Shown piece after piece: positions 40,785 through 51,789 of a stretch of 64,000 bases of DNA. The position numbers were made by a program, and so were the translations under genes. This DNA is from Ureibacillus sinduriensis BLB-1 = JCM 15800. Lineage in GTDB: Bacteria > Bacillota > Bacilli > Bacillales_A > Planococcaceae. The notes beneath the pieces were generated by a model, which was given only the letters and a program-made list of their open reading frames with translations, was not told the DNA's origin and did not search any database. Position 1 is the first letter of the stretch; the number at the start of each line of letters is the position of its first letter. The stretch lies in assembly GCF_000772955.1 (NCBI RefSeq), contig NZ_JPVO01000049.1, positions 106,713 to 170,712 on the forward strand, written 5' to 3'.

Positions 40785-41786
40785 ATGGCAATCAAAATTG
40801 CAATTAACGGGTTTGGACGTATTGGTAGATTAGTGTTCCGCGAGGCAATCAAGAACAGTGAATTTGAAGTTGTGGCAGTGAATGACCTTTCTGACGCTCA
40901 TCAACTTGCCCACCTTCTGAAATATGATTCAGTTCACGGTGTGTACGATGCAGATGTACAGTCTGAAGACAATGCATTTATCGTGGATGGTGTAAAGGTT
41001 CAAGTATTCTCCGAAAGAGACCCTGCAAACTTACCATGGGGCAAACTGGATATTGACGTAGCGATTGAATCAACAGGTCATTTCCGTTCAATGGAAGAAG
41101 TGTCGAAACATATTCAAGCTGGTGCGAAAAAAGCGATTCTTTCAGCACCTGCCCAAGGTGAAATGCCAACGTACGTAATGGGCGTAAACCATACGGAATA
41201 TTCGCCATCAGAAGATGTGATTTCAAATGCATCATGTACGACGAACTGTTTATCGCCAGTGGCAAAAGTTTTGGATGAAAAATTTGGCATTAAACGTGGG
41301 TTGATGACGACGATTCACTCTTACACAAATGACCAACGCATCCTGGACTTCCCGCATAGCGATCCAAGACGTGCACGTGCTGCTGCGTTATCAATGATTC
41401 CAACAACGACAGGTGCTGCTGTGGCGGTTTCCAAAGTATTGCCACAGTTAAAAGGGAAATTAGATGGATTCTCGATGCGTGTACCGACACCGAACGTATC
41501 TTGCGTGGACCTTGTAGTGGAGTTGAATGCGCCAAGTGTAACGGTTGAAGACATCAATAGCGTATTGAAAGAAGCGGCAAGTGGAGATCTGAAAGGCATC
41601 CTTGATTACAATGAATTGCCTTTAGTATCGATCGACTATAACGGAAATCCTCATTCATCCACTGTAGATGGTTTATCGACGATGGTGATGGATAATAATA
41701 TGGTGAAAGTACTTGCTTGGTACGATAACGAAGTAGGTTATTCAAACCGTGTATTGGATCTAGCTGCTTATGTTTCACAAAAATAA
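40785..41786 (+). CDS. gapA: Glyceraldehyde-3-phosphate dehydrogenase, glycolytic (GapA)
   Basis: This 333-aa NAD-dependent enzyme oxidises glyceraldehyde-3-phosphate in glycolysis. It has the Rossmann motif INGFGRIGR, NAD-type NDLSD, the catalytic Cys151 in SNASCTTNC, and WYDNEVGYS near the C-terminus. GGAGG lies 8 bases before the ATG. It follows cggR by 114 bp and is separated from pgk by a terminator, so gapA mRNA can be made in excess of the rest of the operon. Confidence 0.96.
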   Translation: MAIKIAINGFGRIGRLVFREAIKNSEFEVVAVNDLSDAHQLAHLLKYDSVHGVYDADVQSEDNAFIVDGVKVQVFSERDPANLPWGKLDIDVAIESTGHFRSMEEVSKHIQAGAKKAILSAPAQGEMPTYVMGVNHTEYSPSEDVISNASCTTNCLSPVAKVLDEKFGIKRGLMTTIHSYTNDQRILDFPHSDPRRARAAALSMIPTTTGAAVAVSKVLPQLKGKLDGFSMRVPTPNVSCVDLVVELNAPSVTVEDINSVLKEAASGDLKGILDYNELPLVSIDYNGNPHSSTVDGLSTMVMDNNMVKVLAWYDNEVGYSNRVLDLAAYVSQK

Positions 41787-42113
41787 TGATCCGTTAAAAT
41801 GGTTGATTTAATGTGTCATACTTATTCTTATGAAGTAGCACAATGCGTCTATTTATTATGACATATTTAGCTTATTGTAAGTGAAAAGTATAGCCTTTAT
41901 AAATGTTACCATTTATAATAATGGAGGGTAAAGGAAGCGATGGATAAAACTACCCATCGCTTTTTTTACAGAATCGGAAGTTTTACCGAGAACCATCGAG
42001 GTAAATAAACAACGTACGATAGTAGACGGAAACTATATTCCGTCTAGATAGGGGAATTAGTATATAGGCAACAATACTGAAACGAATGACGATTTGAAGG
42101 AGGGTTTTCTTCC
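41787..42113 (+). promoter_or_regulatory. gapA-pgk intergenic region with terminator and structured leader
   Basis: The 327 bp hold a terminator (41935-41967), then two hairpins: TTTACC/GGTAAA (41982-42005) and TAGACGGAA/TTCCGTCTA (42023-42046). A 22-codon frame with GGAGGG upstream (41940-42008) crosses the terminator. No clear second promoter was found, so pgk probably depends on read-through or on processing. Confidence 0.5.
41935..41967 (+). terminator. Terminator/attenuator between gapA and pgk
   Basis: AAGCGATGG pairs with CCATCGCTT and is followed by seven T residues. It lies inside the glycolytic operon, so it probably reduces rather than abolishes downstream transcription. Confidence 0.85.
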
Positions 42114-43298
42114 ATGATTTTAAAGAAGACGATGAATGACGTAGAAGTAAAAGGAAAACGAGTTTTTGTAAGAGTAGATTTCAATGTGCCGATGGAAAAT
42201 GGCGAAATTACGGATGATACGCGAATTCGAGCAGCAATCCCGACGATCAAGCAATTGGTGGACTCGGGGGCAAAAGTAATCCTTGCCTCTCATTTAGGGC
42301 GCCCGAAAGGCGAAGTAAATGAAGTGATGCGTTTAACGGCAGTAGGCAAGCACCTCTCCGAACTAATCGGTCAGTCGGTGATCAAACTGGATGAATCCAT
42401 TGGCGACAATGTGGAAAATACGGTTGCCCAGATGCAAGAAGGCGACATCGTTTTATTGGAAAATGTACGTTTCCATAAAGGGGAAGAGAAAAACGACGAA
42501 GAATTATCGAAATCTTTCGCGAAATTGGCTGATCTTTATGTAAATGATGCATTCGGAGCAGCGCACCGAGCACATGCATCTACTGAAGGAATTGCAAAAC
42601 ATATTCCGGCGGTTTCCGGCCTGTTGATGGAAAAAGAACTAGAGGTTTTAGGGAAAGCACTATCTGAACCGGAAAGACCATTTACAGCGATCATTGGTGG
42701 AGCAAAAGTGAAGGATAAAATCGGTGTTATCGAAAACCTTCTCGATAAAGTGGACCACTTGATCATCGGCGGGGGATTATCCTATACATTTGTCAAAGCA
42801 CAAGGCCATTCAATCGGAAAATCGTTATTGGAAGAAGACAAAATTGAGTTGGCAAAGAGTTTCATCGATTTAGCGGAGCAAAAAGGCGTACAGCTGCATA
42901 TGCCGATCGATGCGGTCGTAGCAAGTGAATTCTCAAAAGATGCCGATACGAAAGTTGTAGGAATCGAAGAAATCCCCGAGGAGTGGATGGGGCTCGATAT
43001 CGGTCCGAAAACAGCCGAGCATTACGCATCCATTATTAAAGAATCGAAACTAATCATCTGGAATGGTCCAATGGGTGTATTTGAAATGGACAAATTCGCA
43101 AACGGTACGAAAACGGTGGCTTCCGCGATGGCGGAAACGAAAGGCTATACGATCATCGGCGGTGGAGATTCTGCGGCAGCTGTCGAGAAATTTGAAGTGG
43201 CAAGCCAAATGGATCACATCTCCACAGGCGGAGGGGCATCTCTTGAACTGATGGAAGGCAAGGAACTTCCGGGTATTGTTGCCCTAAACGATAAATAA
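42114..43298 (+). CDS. pgk: Phosphoglycerate kinase
   Basis: This 394-aa two-domain kinase makes ATP from 1,3-bisphosphoglycerate. It has the signature [12 protein letters not shown] (about residues 17-28), SHLGRPKG, the nucleotide-binding [12 protein letters not shown], and the C-terminal [12 protein letters not shown] loop. Length is normal. AAGGAGGG precedes the ATG, and tpiA follows after 12 bases. Confidence 0.97.
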   Translation: MILKKTMNDVEVKGKRVFVRVDFNVPMENGEITDDTRIRAAIPTIKQLVDSGAKVILASHLGRPKGEVNEVMRLTAVGKHLSELIGQSVIKLDESIGDNVENTVAQMQEGDIVLLENVRFHKGEEKNDEELSKSFAKLADLYVNDAFGAAHRAHASTEGIAKHIPAVSGLLMEKELEVLGKALSEPERPFTAIIGGAKVKDKIGVIENLLDKVDHLIIGGGLSYTFVKAQGHSIGKSLLEEDKIELAKSFIDLAEQKGVQLHMPIDAVVASEFSKDADTKVVGIEEIPEEWMGLDIGPKTAEHYASIIKESKLIIWNGPMGVFEMDKFANGTKTVASAMAETKGYTIIGGGDSAAAVEKFEVASQMDHISTGGGASLELMEGKELPGIVALNDK

Positions 43299-43310
43299 GG
43301 AGGCATTTTC

Positions 43311-44066
43311 ATGCGTAAACCAATCATTGCTGGAAACTGGAAAATGTTTAAAACATTTGATGAGGCAGTTGAATTTACAGAATCCGTACGCGAAAAAGTC
43401 CCATCAGAAGAAAAAGTGGATGCAGTCATCTGTGCCCCAGCGATCTTCCTACCGACATTAGTCGATATTGCGATGGAAACTGATTTGGCTATTGGTGCCC
43501 AAAATATGCATTACGAAAATGAAGGCGCCTTTACAGGTGAAATCAGCCCATCACAACTTGCTTCTATTAATGTGGATTATGTGATTTTGGGCCACTCGGA
43601 GCGTCGCGAATATTTCAACGAAACAGACGAAGCTGTCAATAAAAAAGTAAGAGCCGCATTGGCCAATGGCATCGTTCCGATCATCTGCTGTGGTGAAACG
43701 CTTGAAGAACGCGAAGCGCAGAAAACGGAAGAAAAGGTTTCTTCCCAAATAACGGCCGCACTGGAAGGATTCACACCGGAAGAAGTAAATCATATGGTCA
43801 TTGCCTACGAACCAATCTGGGCGATCGGTACAGGAAAAACAGCAACGGCTGATGATGCGAATGCCGTGTGCGGCAAAATTCGTGAAGTGGTAGAAGGGCT
43901 TTACGGGAAAGAAACAGCAGAAAGTATCCGTATTCAATATGGCGGCAGCGTCAAACCGGAAAATATCGAGGAATTACTTTTAAAAGAGCATATTGATGGA
44001 GCTCTTGTCGGTGGCGCAAGCCTTGACCAAGAATCTTACCTGGCTTTATTAAATAAAGCGCAGTAA
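43311..44066 (+). CDS. tpiA: Triose-phosphate isomerase
   Basis: This 251-aa TIM barrel interconverts dihydroxyacetone phosphate and glyceraldehyde-3-phosphate. It has AGNWKM (Lys11), GHSERRE (His95), [11 protein letters not shown] (catalytic Glu167) and YGGSVKPEN. It lies in the conserved pgk-tpiA-gpmI-eno order. Confidence 0.97.
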   Translation: MRKPIIAGNWKMFKTFDEAVEFTESVREKVPSEEKVDAVICAPAIFLPTLVDIAMETDLAIGAQNMHYENEGAFTGEISPSQLASINVDYVILGHSERREYFNETDEAVNKKVRAALANGIVPIICCGETLEEREAQKTEEKVSSQITAALEGFTPEEVNHMVIAYEPIWAIGTGKTATADDANAVCGKIREVVEGLYGKETAESIRIQYGGSVKPENIEELLLKEHIDGALVGGASLDQESYLALLNKAQ

Positions 44067-44147
44067 CTACGGGGACACTCCCGTCTTTTGGCATTAGAAT
44101 TTCCGCCGATTCGAGAGCGGAGTAAAAGTATTGGAGGCGTGAAACAA

Positions 44148-45683
44148 ATGCCTAAACAACCTGTTGCATTAATTATTTTGGATGGCTTTGCCTTCCGCGA
44201 TGAAATATTTGGGAATGCGGTAGCTCAAAGCAAGAAACCGAATTTTGACCGTTATTGGGCACAGTTCCCCCACTCCACATTGACTGCCAGTGGGGAAGCG
44301 GTCGGCTTGCCTGATGGTCAAATGGGGAATTCCGAAGTGGGCCACTTAAACATCGGTGCCGGCAGAATCGTTTACCAAAGTTTGACGCGTATTCATAAAG
44401 CGATTCGGGATGGCGATTTTCACAAAAATGAACAGTTTTTGGCCGCTGTGGAGCATGCAAAAGCAAATAATTCAAAGCTGCATTTAATGGGTTTATTATC
44501 CGATGGCGGCGTTCATAGTCACTATGAACATCTTTTTGCCCTACTTCGATTAGCGAAGGCGAATGGCCTGGATGAAGTCTATGTGCATGGCTTCTTGGAT
44601 GGCCGTGATGTAGGTCCGACAACGGCAGTCGGGTATATCGAAGAGACAGAAAAACAAATGAACGACATTGGGGTAGGAAAGTTTGCTTCCATACACGGCC
44701 GTTATTATGCAATGGACCGTGATAAACGCTGGGAGCGTGTCCAACTGTCCTACAATGCATTGGTGGATGGCATTGGGCAAACGGCGGCATCCGCCAAAAT
44801 CGGAGTCGAATCTTCTTATGAAAGAGATGCGACGGATGAGTTCGTCATTCCGTTTGTCATCACGGAAGAAGGGCGGCCTGTAGCCACAATCGATACAAAT
44901 GATGCGGTCATCTTCTTTAACTTCCGGCCGGATCGTGCTATCCAGCTTTCTACTGTATTTACGAATGATCAATTTATCGGCTTTAAGCTATCTGAAAAGC
45001 ATCCTACAAATTTAAAATTTGTTACCTTCACACATTACAGTGGGGATGTAAATGCGGATGTAGCATTTGAAACAGTCGACTTGGTGAATACTGTCGGTGA
45101 AGTCATTTCAAGAAGCGGGTTAACACAGCTGCGGATTGCCGAAACGGAAAAATATCCACATGTAACTTTCTTTATGAGTGGCGGGCGTGAAGAGAAGTTT
45201 CCGGGTGAGGAGCGAATTTTAATCGCTTCACCGAAAGTTGCTACATATGATCTCAAACCCGAAATGAGTGCTTACGAAGTGACGGATGCATTAGTAGCTG
45301 AAATCGAGGCAGATAGATTTGATGCCATTATTTTAAATTTTGCCAACCCAGATATGGTGGGTCATAGCGGATTGCTTGAACCAACAATCAAGGCCATCGA
45401 AACGGTGGATGAATGTTTGGGAAGAATTGTTGATACCATTCTTGCCAAAGGTGGATCGGCAATCATTACAGCGGATCATGGGAACTCTGATGAGGTCATT
45501 ACGTTGGAAGGTCAACCGATGACCGCCCATACAACAAACCCTGTCCCTGTCATTGTGACGAAGCCGGATATTCATTTGAGGGATGGAGGGATCTTGGCAG
45601 ATCTTGCCCCGACTATGCTGAAATTGCTCAATGTAAAACAGCCACAGGAAATGACAGGTACACCGCTATTTGACAACGAATAG
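44148..45683 (+). CDS. gpmI: 2,3-bisphosphoglycerate-independent phosphoglycerate mutase
   Basis: This 511-aa manganese enzyme of the alkaline phosphatase superfamily converts 3-phosphoglycerate to 2-phosphoglycerate. It has the metal motif LILDGF, nucleophile Ser62 in [35 protein letters not shown] and [12 protein letters not shown] 44148 follows TTGGAGGCGTG. A longer reading from 44088 adds 20 unsupported residues. Mn dependence makes this class sensitive to pH during sporulation in Bacillus. Confidence 0.96.
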   Translation: MPKQPVALIILDGFAFRDEIFGNAVAQSKKPNFDRYWAQFPHSTLTASGEAVGLPDGQMGNSEVGHLNIGAGRIVYQSLTRIHKAIRDGDFHKNEQFLAAVEHAKANNSKLHLMGLLSDGGVHSHYEHLFALLRLAKANGLDEVYVHGFLDGRDVGPTTAVGYIEETEKQMNDIGVGKFASIHGRYYAMDRDKRWERVQLSYNALVDGIGQTAASAKIGVESSYERDATDEFVIPFVITEEGRPVATIDTNDAVIFFNFRPDRAIQLSTVFTNDQFIGFKLSEKHPTNLKFVTFTHYSGDVNADVAFETVDLVNTVGEVISRSGLTQLRIAETEKYPHVTFFMSGGREEKFPGEERILIASPKVATYDLKPEMSAYEVTDALVAEIEADRFDAIILNFANPDMVGHSGLLEPTIKAIETVDECLGRIVDTILAKGGSAIITADHGNSDEVITLEGQPMTAHTTNPVPVIVTKPDIHLRDGGILADLAPTMLKLLNVKQPQEMTGTPLFDNE

Positions 45684-45723
45684 TGAGTGCACTTGATAAA
45701 AGTATAAAAAAATTGAAAAATAA

Positions 45724-47028
<1,305 letters not shown>

Positions 47029-47044
47029 GATGGAACTGTCATTG

Positions 47045-47078
47045 ACCACCTGATTCAAGTTGAATCGGGTGGTTTTTT
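47045..47078 (+). terminator. Terminator of the glycolytic operon
   Basis: ACCACCTGATTCA pairs with TGAATCGGGTGGT around AGT and is followed by a T-run. Confidence 0.88.
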
Positions 47079-47120
47079 ACTTTGGGAGCGTCGATTTCAG
47101 CGGTGGACGGATAGTGGCAT

Positions 47121-47687
47121 CTATAGGCTAGGTTTATACTTGTTGCTGCCGGGAAGTTTCTTCACCTCATTCCAGGCTTCTATTGCCTCTTCACGGCTTT
47201 TTGAATGGTTATTGGGGTCTGCAAAAAAATCGCGGATAAACTGATTGTATTCAAATTGAGGAGCGATGTTTTTCTTATAAGAGGGGTCTTTCAACCGCTC
47301 TGCTTCCTCATACCAAGCATCTACCACATCACGATAAGTTTTGCCGACATTGTTTTTGAAGTAGTTTTGGATATAAGTAGAAAAATGGAACTTCGGGATC
47401 ATTGTCTTGAAAAAAGCTCTAACATCCTGACTGCAACGATGGTTTTCCGATATGACGGTATCCAGACTTAATTCTCGATGTTCCACCTTCTTGCTTGTTG
47501 CTGGTCTTCTGGAAGGTTTTACGATTTCTCCCGTTTCCAGAAACGTTTTGATCCGTGCGGAGATTTCAATTTTGGAGCCTGAGGCGCTTAACCCATTTTC
47601 CCTGCAAAACGATTGAAGTTCTTCTTTTAGCCAATAGAAATCGTTGAAACTTTGGATAGAAATTTCTTTGGTCAGTTTAGGTCTCAT
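47121..47687 (-). CDS. SAP-domain protein with C-terminal DUF6434-like region
   Basis: This 188-aa basic protein has an N-terminal SAP-like helix-extension-helix (YWLKEELQSFCRENGLSASGSKIEISARIKTFL, in two segments, residues about 18-50), a fold that usually binds DNA. A linker and a C-terminal helical region of about 100 residues with NQFIRDFFADPNNHSKSREEAIEAW follow, resembling DUF6434. The function is unknown. Its promoter TTGATT-17-TAAAAT encloses a LexA-like palindrome, which suggests induction by DNA damage. GGAAGTG precedes the ATG. Confidence 0.75.
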   Translation of the reverse strand: MRPKLTKEISIQSFNDFYWLKEELQSFCRENGLSASGSKIEISARIKTFLETGEIVKPSRRPATSKKVEHRELSLDTVISENHRCSQDVRAFFKTMIPKFHFSTYIQNYFKNNVGKTYRDVVDAWYEEAERLKDPSYKKNIAPQFEYNQFIRDFFADPNNHSKSREEAIEAWNEVKKLPGSNKYKPSL

Positions 47688-47719
47688 TCACAACACTTCC
47701 TTTATAGCTATCTGATTCC

Positions 47720-47748
47720 ATTTTAGAACAAACGTTCTGTATAATCAA
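47720..47748 (-). promoter_or_regulatory. Promoter of the SAP-domain gene with LexA-like box
   Basis: Minus-strand TTGATT (47743-47748) and TAAAAT (47720-47725) are 17 bp apart. AGAACAAACGTTCT (47725-47738), between them, matches the Bacillus LexA/DinR consensus CGAACRNRYGTTYC at all but the two outermost bases. Confidence 0.65.
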
Positions 47749-47849
47749 TAGCCCAAAAATAAATAATGAAATAATTTCCAAGTCAAGTATAATGGGGTAT
47801 GTATAAAAAATGTAGAGTTTTCCTATTAACTTCTAGGGGAGGGAACAGT

Positions 47850-48767
47850 TTGCTGAAAGTATATGGAGTGATGATTTTAACGATGTTCTTATGGGGGATA
47901 AATGTATCCCTTTTAAAATTGCTTGTCTTGCATATTCCGCCTCTTGTTATGCAAGGGGTCCGCATTTTCCTTGCTGGCATCACATTGTTCCTGATCTTAC
48001 TCGTGATGAGGAAAAAAATAGTTTACAAAGAAATGCCGTGGAAATTTGTGCTGCTGGCTTCTCTGTTGGGGGTCATTGCACATCATTCTTTGCTGGCTAC
48101 GGGAATACAAGAAACTTCTGCTGTAAAGGCGTCTCTTATTTTAGGATTGGCACCACTATTTACTGCAATCATTGCGGTGGCTACGAGAGCAACTTCGCTT
48201 ACGAAGCTAAGGTTCACAGGATTTGTTGTCGGCTTTTTGGGGATTGTCATAGCAGTTGTGGATGATGTGTCCGCCGTGACCGCTTTTGTTTTGGGGGACG
48301 TCTATGTGCTGGCATCCATTATCGTTCAAGCCTTTAGCTTTTTCATCATCCGCCGGGTCACATTGACGATCCCTCCTCTTGTGGTGACGGCTTATATGTT
48401 GACAATTGGGTCAATGGTGATGATTTTGTACAGTCTAATCATCTCACCAACATCGTTCACAGCCTTCACACATTTGAATGGGAAACTATGGGCGGTATTG
48501 TTATTCTCGGCAATTTTCGCAACCGCTGTTGGACATAGCCTATTCAACTCGATGATTAAAAAAATCGGGACCGCCGAAACGGCGATTTTCAATAATTTAA
48601 GTACGATCTTTGCTTTAATCGGTGCAGTGGTCATCTTAAATGAGCAAATGCATCTTTCGCAAATTTTTGGCTGTATGATGATCATTATCGGTGTGTTGAT
48701 CGGGACCGGTGGTGTGGAAGATTGGATAAGGAAGAGGAAGCAGAAAGTAGCCGAAAGCTTTACTTAA
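47850..48767 (+). CDS. EamA/DMT family transporter
   Basis: This 305-aa membrane protein has ten predicted helices in two EamA repeats, beginning LKVYGVMILTMFLWGINVS (first repeat) and LGDVYVLASIIVQAFSFFI (second). Drug/metabolite exporters of this type often move amino acids or metabolites outward. The substrate here is unknown. TTG 47850 is well placed after GGGGAGGG. The ORF can be extended upstream to 47799 but with no ribosome site. A good terminator follows. Confidence 0.85.
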   Translation: MLKVYGVMILTMFLWGINVSLLKLLVLHIPPLVMQGVRIFLAGITLFLILLVMRKKIVYKEMPWKFVLLASLLGVIAHHSLLATGIQETSAVKASLILGLAPLFTAIIAVATRATSLTKLRFTGFVVGFLGIVIAVVDDVSAVTAFVLGDVYVLASIIVQAFSFFIIRRVTLTIPPLVVTAYMLTIGSMVMILYSLIISPTSFTAFTHLNGKLWAVLLFSAIFATAVGHSLFNSMIKKIGTAETAIFNNLSTIFALIGAVVILNEQMHLSQIFGCMMIIIGVLIGTGGVEDWIRKRKQKVAESFT

Positions 48768-48774
48768 TAGGGGA

Positions 48775-48812
48775 AAAACGCTTGAGACTAATAGTACCCT
48801 CAAGCGTTTTTT
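48775..48812 (+). terminator. Terminator after the EamA gene
   Basis: AAAACGCTTGAG pairs with CTCAAGCGTTTT around 12 bases and is followed by TT. Confidence 0.85.
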
Positions 48813-48845
48813 ATATTTACTAATCGAATCAATCGGCTTCGAACG

Positions 48846-48888
48846 AAAAAGCCCCATAGTTGTCAAGTGTACTGACAATTATGAGGCA
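48846..48888 (-). terminator. Terminator after the alkaline phosphatase gene
   Basis: On the minus strand GCCTCATAATTGTCA pairs imperfectly with TGACAACTATGGGGC and is followed by a U-tract (the AAAAA at 48846 on the plus strand). Confidence 0.75.
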
Positions 48889-48895
48889 ATCCAAA

Positions 48896-50533
48896 TTATT
48901 GTTTGGCAAAGTTCAGCATTTCTTCAGAGATAAAGAATTTTTCGTCATTGTAGACGGCAACAGAATCAAATTGGCGAGTGTTGCCATTTGAATCGCCATT
49001 TTGGATTGTTACGGTATTTCTATTTTCCGGGATGATGATTGTGCGGTCATTATTTTTTGCTACAAACACCGGGTTATTCTCGTTTGTTGTATCGATTTGA
49101 GTCGTAAAGCCTAATTTTTCGAATTCAGCTTTAGCATCGACAAACAGCGTTTGTGTTAAATTATCTAAATTGAAGCCCATTGCTCCAGCCATCGTAAGAG
49201 CTAAATCTGTATTGTCCACCAATCCTGTTGGACGAGAAGGGCCGAATGAATATAGGAAAACATCATCGCCAGTATGTCCGCCTGTCGTAAAACCAATATT
49301 CGCACGTGTGGACAATAACTTCACCAGTGTTGTACCTACGTCTTCACTCGTTTGCAACGCTTGTAATTCGTCGGCAGTTAAATCTTTCAATCCATAGCTT
49401 GCTGCAACTTCGGCTAGGTTCGATTTATCTTCTTTCAGTAAACTTAAAGCCCCTTCAACAGTCATTGTCGCTTCTTTCAATGGATCGATATAAGCAGAAA
49501 CCGGTGTCGTGTCGTAAGTGGAATCAGTGTTTGTGTTACCGATTGTAATCCCGCTGTTGCCGTGGTCTGTAACAGCTATTACTAATGTTTCCCCGTCTTT
49601 TTCAGCAAACTCCAGCGCTTCTGCCACAGCTTCATCAAACTCCAAGAAGTCGGTAACCATTCCGATAGGGTCATTGGCATGTGCCGCCCAGTCGATTTTA
49701 CTTCCTTCCACCATCAAGAAGAATCCATCCTGATCTTTGCTTAAAGTATCAATCGCCTTGCCAGTCATTTCAGCTAAAGAAGGCTGTTCCGGATTTGTTT
49801 TTTCCCGGTCCAGTTCATAAGCCAAAGCTTTCGGTGCGAAGCTTCCCCAGATTTTATTCGAATCGGATGATAACAATTCATCGCGTGTTGTTACGTAATC
49901 ATATTCTTTTTCTTCAATAACAGTTAGCAGGTCGTCGCCGTCTTTACGCGATTTGTTCAGTGGGTCGCTCCCGCCGCCAAGGACGACATCGATATTTTGG
50001 AACACTTGTTGTTCAGCGATATCATCATAATTCGAACGGCTCTTCACATGGGATGAAAATGCAGCCGGTGTAGCGTGCTGGATTTCTGAAGTGGAAACAA
50101 TCCCTGTAGCCCGTCCAGATTTTTTTGCACCTTCCAATACGTTTGCAACAGGTTTGAATGCATCTTCTTGCGCGACTGCTTCAACCCCCGGAGTCGTAAC
50201 AAGGGAAGGGAGCACGCCTACATAGCCGCTATTTGATTTATTTCCAGTCGCAAGGGCAGTACCAGCAGGGGCGGAGTCCGTGATAGCGGATTCAGCTGAA
50301 TATGTACGGACAGCACCTGTCAAAATATTATCCAAAGCCAAACTCTCGCCTTTATACCAACGGGCAATCGTACTAACATTATCGCTGCTTCCATCCATCA
50401 CCAACATGATGACATTTTTTGCACTCGTTTTGTTTTCAGTTTCTTCTGCACTTACTGGTGCAACACTAAGAGAAGATATTGCAGCTGCACCAACTAAAGC
50501 TGCTGATAACCATTTTTTTTGTAAACCGGGCAT
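48896..50533 (-). CDS. Secreted alkaline phosphatase (PhoA-type)
   Basis: This 545-aa protein has a signal peptide (positive start, hydrophobic core, cleavage after APVSA, about residue 29). The metal-binding MLVMDGSSD motif (Asp47), the Ser87 nucleophile in TDSAPAGTALATG, ITDHGNSG-like VTDHGNSG, and GGHTGDD complete a classical zinc alkaline phosphatase. It releases phosphate from organic monoesters outside the cell. The last 90 residues form a beta-rich extra domain with copper-amine-oxidase-like repeats (RTIIIPENRNTVTIQNGDS). Five PhoP half-sites lie 75 bp upstream, so it should be induced by phosphate starvation. Confidence 0.92.
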   Translation of the reverse strand: MPGLQKKWLSAALVGAAAISSLSVAPVSAEETENKTSAKNVIMLVMDGSSDNVSTIARWYKGESLALDNILTGAVRTYSAESAITDSAPAGTALATGNKSNSGYVGVLPSLVTTPGVEAVAQEDAFKPVANVLEGAKKSGRATGIVSTSEIQHATPAAFSSHVKSRSNYDDIAEQQVFQNIDVVLGGGSDPLNKSRKDGDDLLTVIEEKEYDYVTTRDELLSSDSNKIWGSFAPKALAYELDREKTNPEQPSLAEMTGKAIDTLSKDQDGFFLMVEGSKIDWAAHANDPIGMVTDFLEFDEAVAEALEFAEKDGETLVIAVTDHGNSGITIGNTNTDSTYDTTPVSAYIDPLKEATMTVEGALSLLKEDKSNLAEVAASYGLKDLTADELQALQTSEDVGTTLVKLLSTRANIGFTTGGHTGDDVFLYSFGPSRPTGLVDNTDLALTMAGAMGFNLDNLTQTLFVDAKAEFEKLGFTTQIDTTNENNPVFVAKNNDRTIIIPENRNTVTIQNGDSNGNTRQFDSVAVYNDEKFFISEEMLNFAKQ

Positions 50534-50607
50534 GACCAGTCCTCCTAATAGAATAGTATTTTCAGTTTTAATTCTATTAGTTAGTTATTTAGTTAGAGTT
50601 TAGAGAT

Positions 50608-50653
50608 TGTAAAGTATTGTGAAGAATTGTAAATTCATGTAACAAATTGTGAA
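50608..50653 (-). promoter_or_regulatory. PhoP box, five TT(C/T)ACA-type half-sites
   Basis: On the minus strand TTCACA, GTTACA, TTTACA, TTCACA and TTTACA recur with exactly four-base spacers (10-bp period). B. subtilis PhoP binds TT(A/T/C)ACA repeats spaced like this. The last repeat ends 75 bp before the phosphatase start. Confidence 0.88.
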
Positions 50654-50696
50654 ATATGGGTAGATTGAAAGGATGGGGATAGCGGTGAATTCAATA

Positions 50697-50742
50697 AAGG
50701 ACCACCATGGAAGTATTCTTCAATACTTTCGAGGTGGTCCAC
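50697..50742 (-). terminator. Terminator after the BASS transporter gene
   Basis: GGACCACC pairs with GGTGGTCC, with an inner GAAGTATT/AATACTTT stem. The T-tract is weak. Confidence 0.6.
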
Positions 50743-50747
50743 GGTCA

Positions 50748-51725
50748 TTATGCTTCTACAACTTCCGGAATTTCTGGTTGTTCTTCGTTTTTATTTTTCC
50801 GGGAAGCTCTTGAACTCCAGTAAGTTGCCAAAATCGGCCCGGAGATATTATGCCAGAAGCTGAAGATGGCACTAGGCACTGCGGCTACAGGATCGAAATG
50901 CGCCATCGCCAAATTTGCGCCCAACCCGGAGTTTTGCATGCCGACTTCAATGGAAACGGCTTTTTTATCTTCGTAGTTAAGCTTGAATAGTTTGCCAATC
51001 AAATATCCAAATAAATAACCTAAACCGTTGTGCAAAATAACAACTGCAAAAATTGTCAGCCCTGTTTCCAAAATGCGGTCACGACTTCCGCTTACAACCG
51101 CTGCAACAATCAACACAATGGCGATTACCGATACTGTCGGCAGGATGGCAACCCCTTTGTCAACAACAGGCTTGAAGACAAACTGTGCAACAATCCCCAA
51201 AATGATTGGAACCAATACTACTTGGACAACGGACATAAACATTGCAGAGAATGAAACCGGCAACCACTCGCTGGCTAATAAATAGATAAGTGCAGGTGTC
51301 ATAATCGGTGCCAGCAACGTAGTAATGGAAGTAATGGTTACAGATAATGCTGTATTGCCTTTAGCCAAGAAAGTCATTACATTGGACGAAGTACCGCCCG
51401 GACAGCAGCCTACAAGAATAACGCCGACAGCAACCTCAGGTGGCAATGCGAAAGCCTTGGCCAAGATAAAGGCAAGGGTCGGCATCACCACGAATTGTGA
51501 AACAACCCCAATCGCAACTCCTTTTGGCTGTTGCAAGATCAATTTGAAGTCATTTAATTTGATGGTCATCCCCATACCGAACATGACAATTCCGAGTAAT
51601 GGCGTAATATAGTTCCCTAACCATGTAAAGTTTTCAGGTATCCATATAGCAAGTCCGGCGGCGACCAAAACCCAAAGCGCGAACGTATCACCGGCGAATT
51701 TCCCGATTCTTTGTAAAGTATTCAT
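50748..51725 (-). CDS. Bile acid:sodium symporter (BASS) family transporter (YocS-like)
   Basis: This 325-aa membrane protein has nine or ten helices. The sodium-site signature GCCPGGTSSNVMTFLAKGN lies in one half and EVGMQNSGLGANLAM in the other. Bacterial BASS proteins take up small organic anions such as pantothenate, pyruvate or 2-oxoacids. The substrate is not known. I start at 51725, behind AAAAGGGG. The ORF can be extended by 12 residues to 51761. The C-terminus is acidic and rich in Glu and Pro. Confidence 0.88.
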   Translation of the reverse strand: MNTLQRIGKFAGDTFALWVLVAAGLAIWIPENFTWLGNYITPLLGIVMFGMGMTIKLNDFKLILQQPKGVAIGVVSQFVVMPTLAFILAKAFALPPEVAVGVILVGCCPGGTSSNVMTFLAKGNTALSVTITSITTLLAPIMTPALIYLLASEWLPVSFSAMFMSVVQVVLVPIILGIVAQFVFKPVVDKGVAILPTVSVIAIVLIVAAVVSGSRDRILETGLTIFAVVILHNGLGYLFGYLIGKLFKLNYEDKKAVSIEVGMQNSGLGANLAMAHFDPVAAVPSAIFSFWHNISGPILATYWSSRASRKNKNEEQPEIPEVVEA

Positions 51726-51760
51726 ACTGATGTAACCCCTTTTCAATTGTTTGTTTATCA

Positions 51761-51789
51761 TTCTATGATAAAGTTTTTAGAATTACAAT
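51761..51789 (-). promoter_or_regulatory. Promoter of the BASS transporter gene
   Basis: Minus-strand TTGTAA (51784-51789) and TAGAAT (51761-51766) are 17 bp apart, 35 bp before the start codon. Confidence 0.65.

Noticed and set aside
44173..44790. 205-codon minus-strand frame
   Set aside because: It is a shadow of gpmI, rich in His, Pro and Arg as expected from antisense reading.
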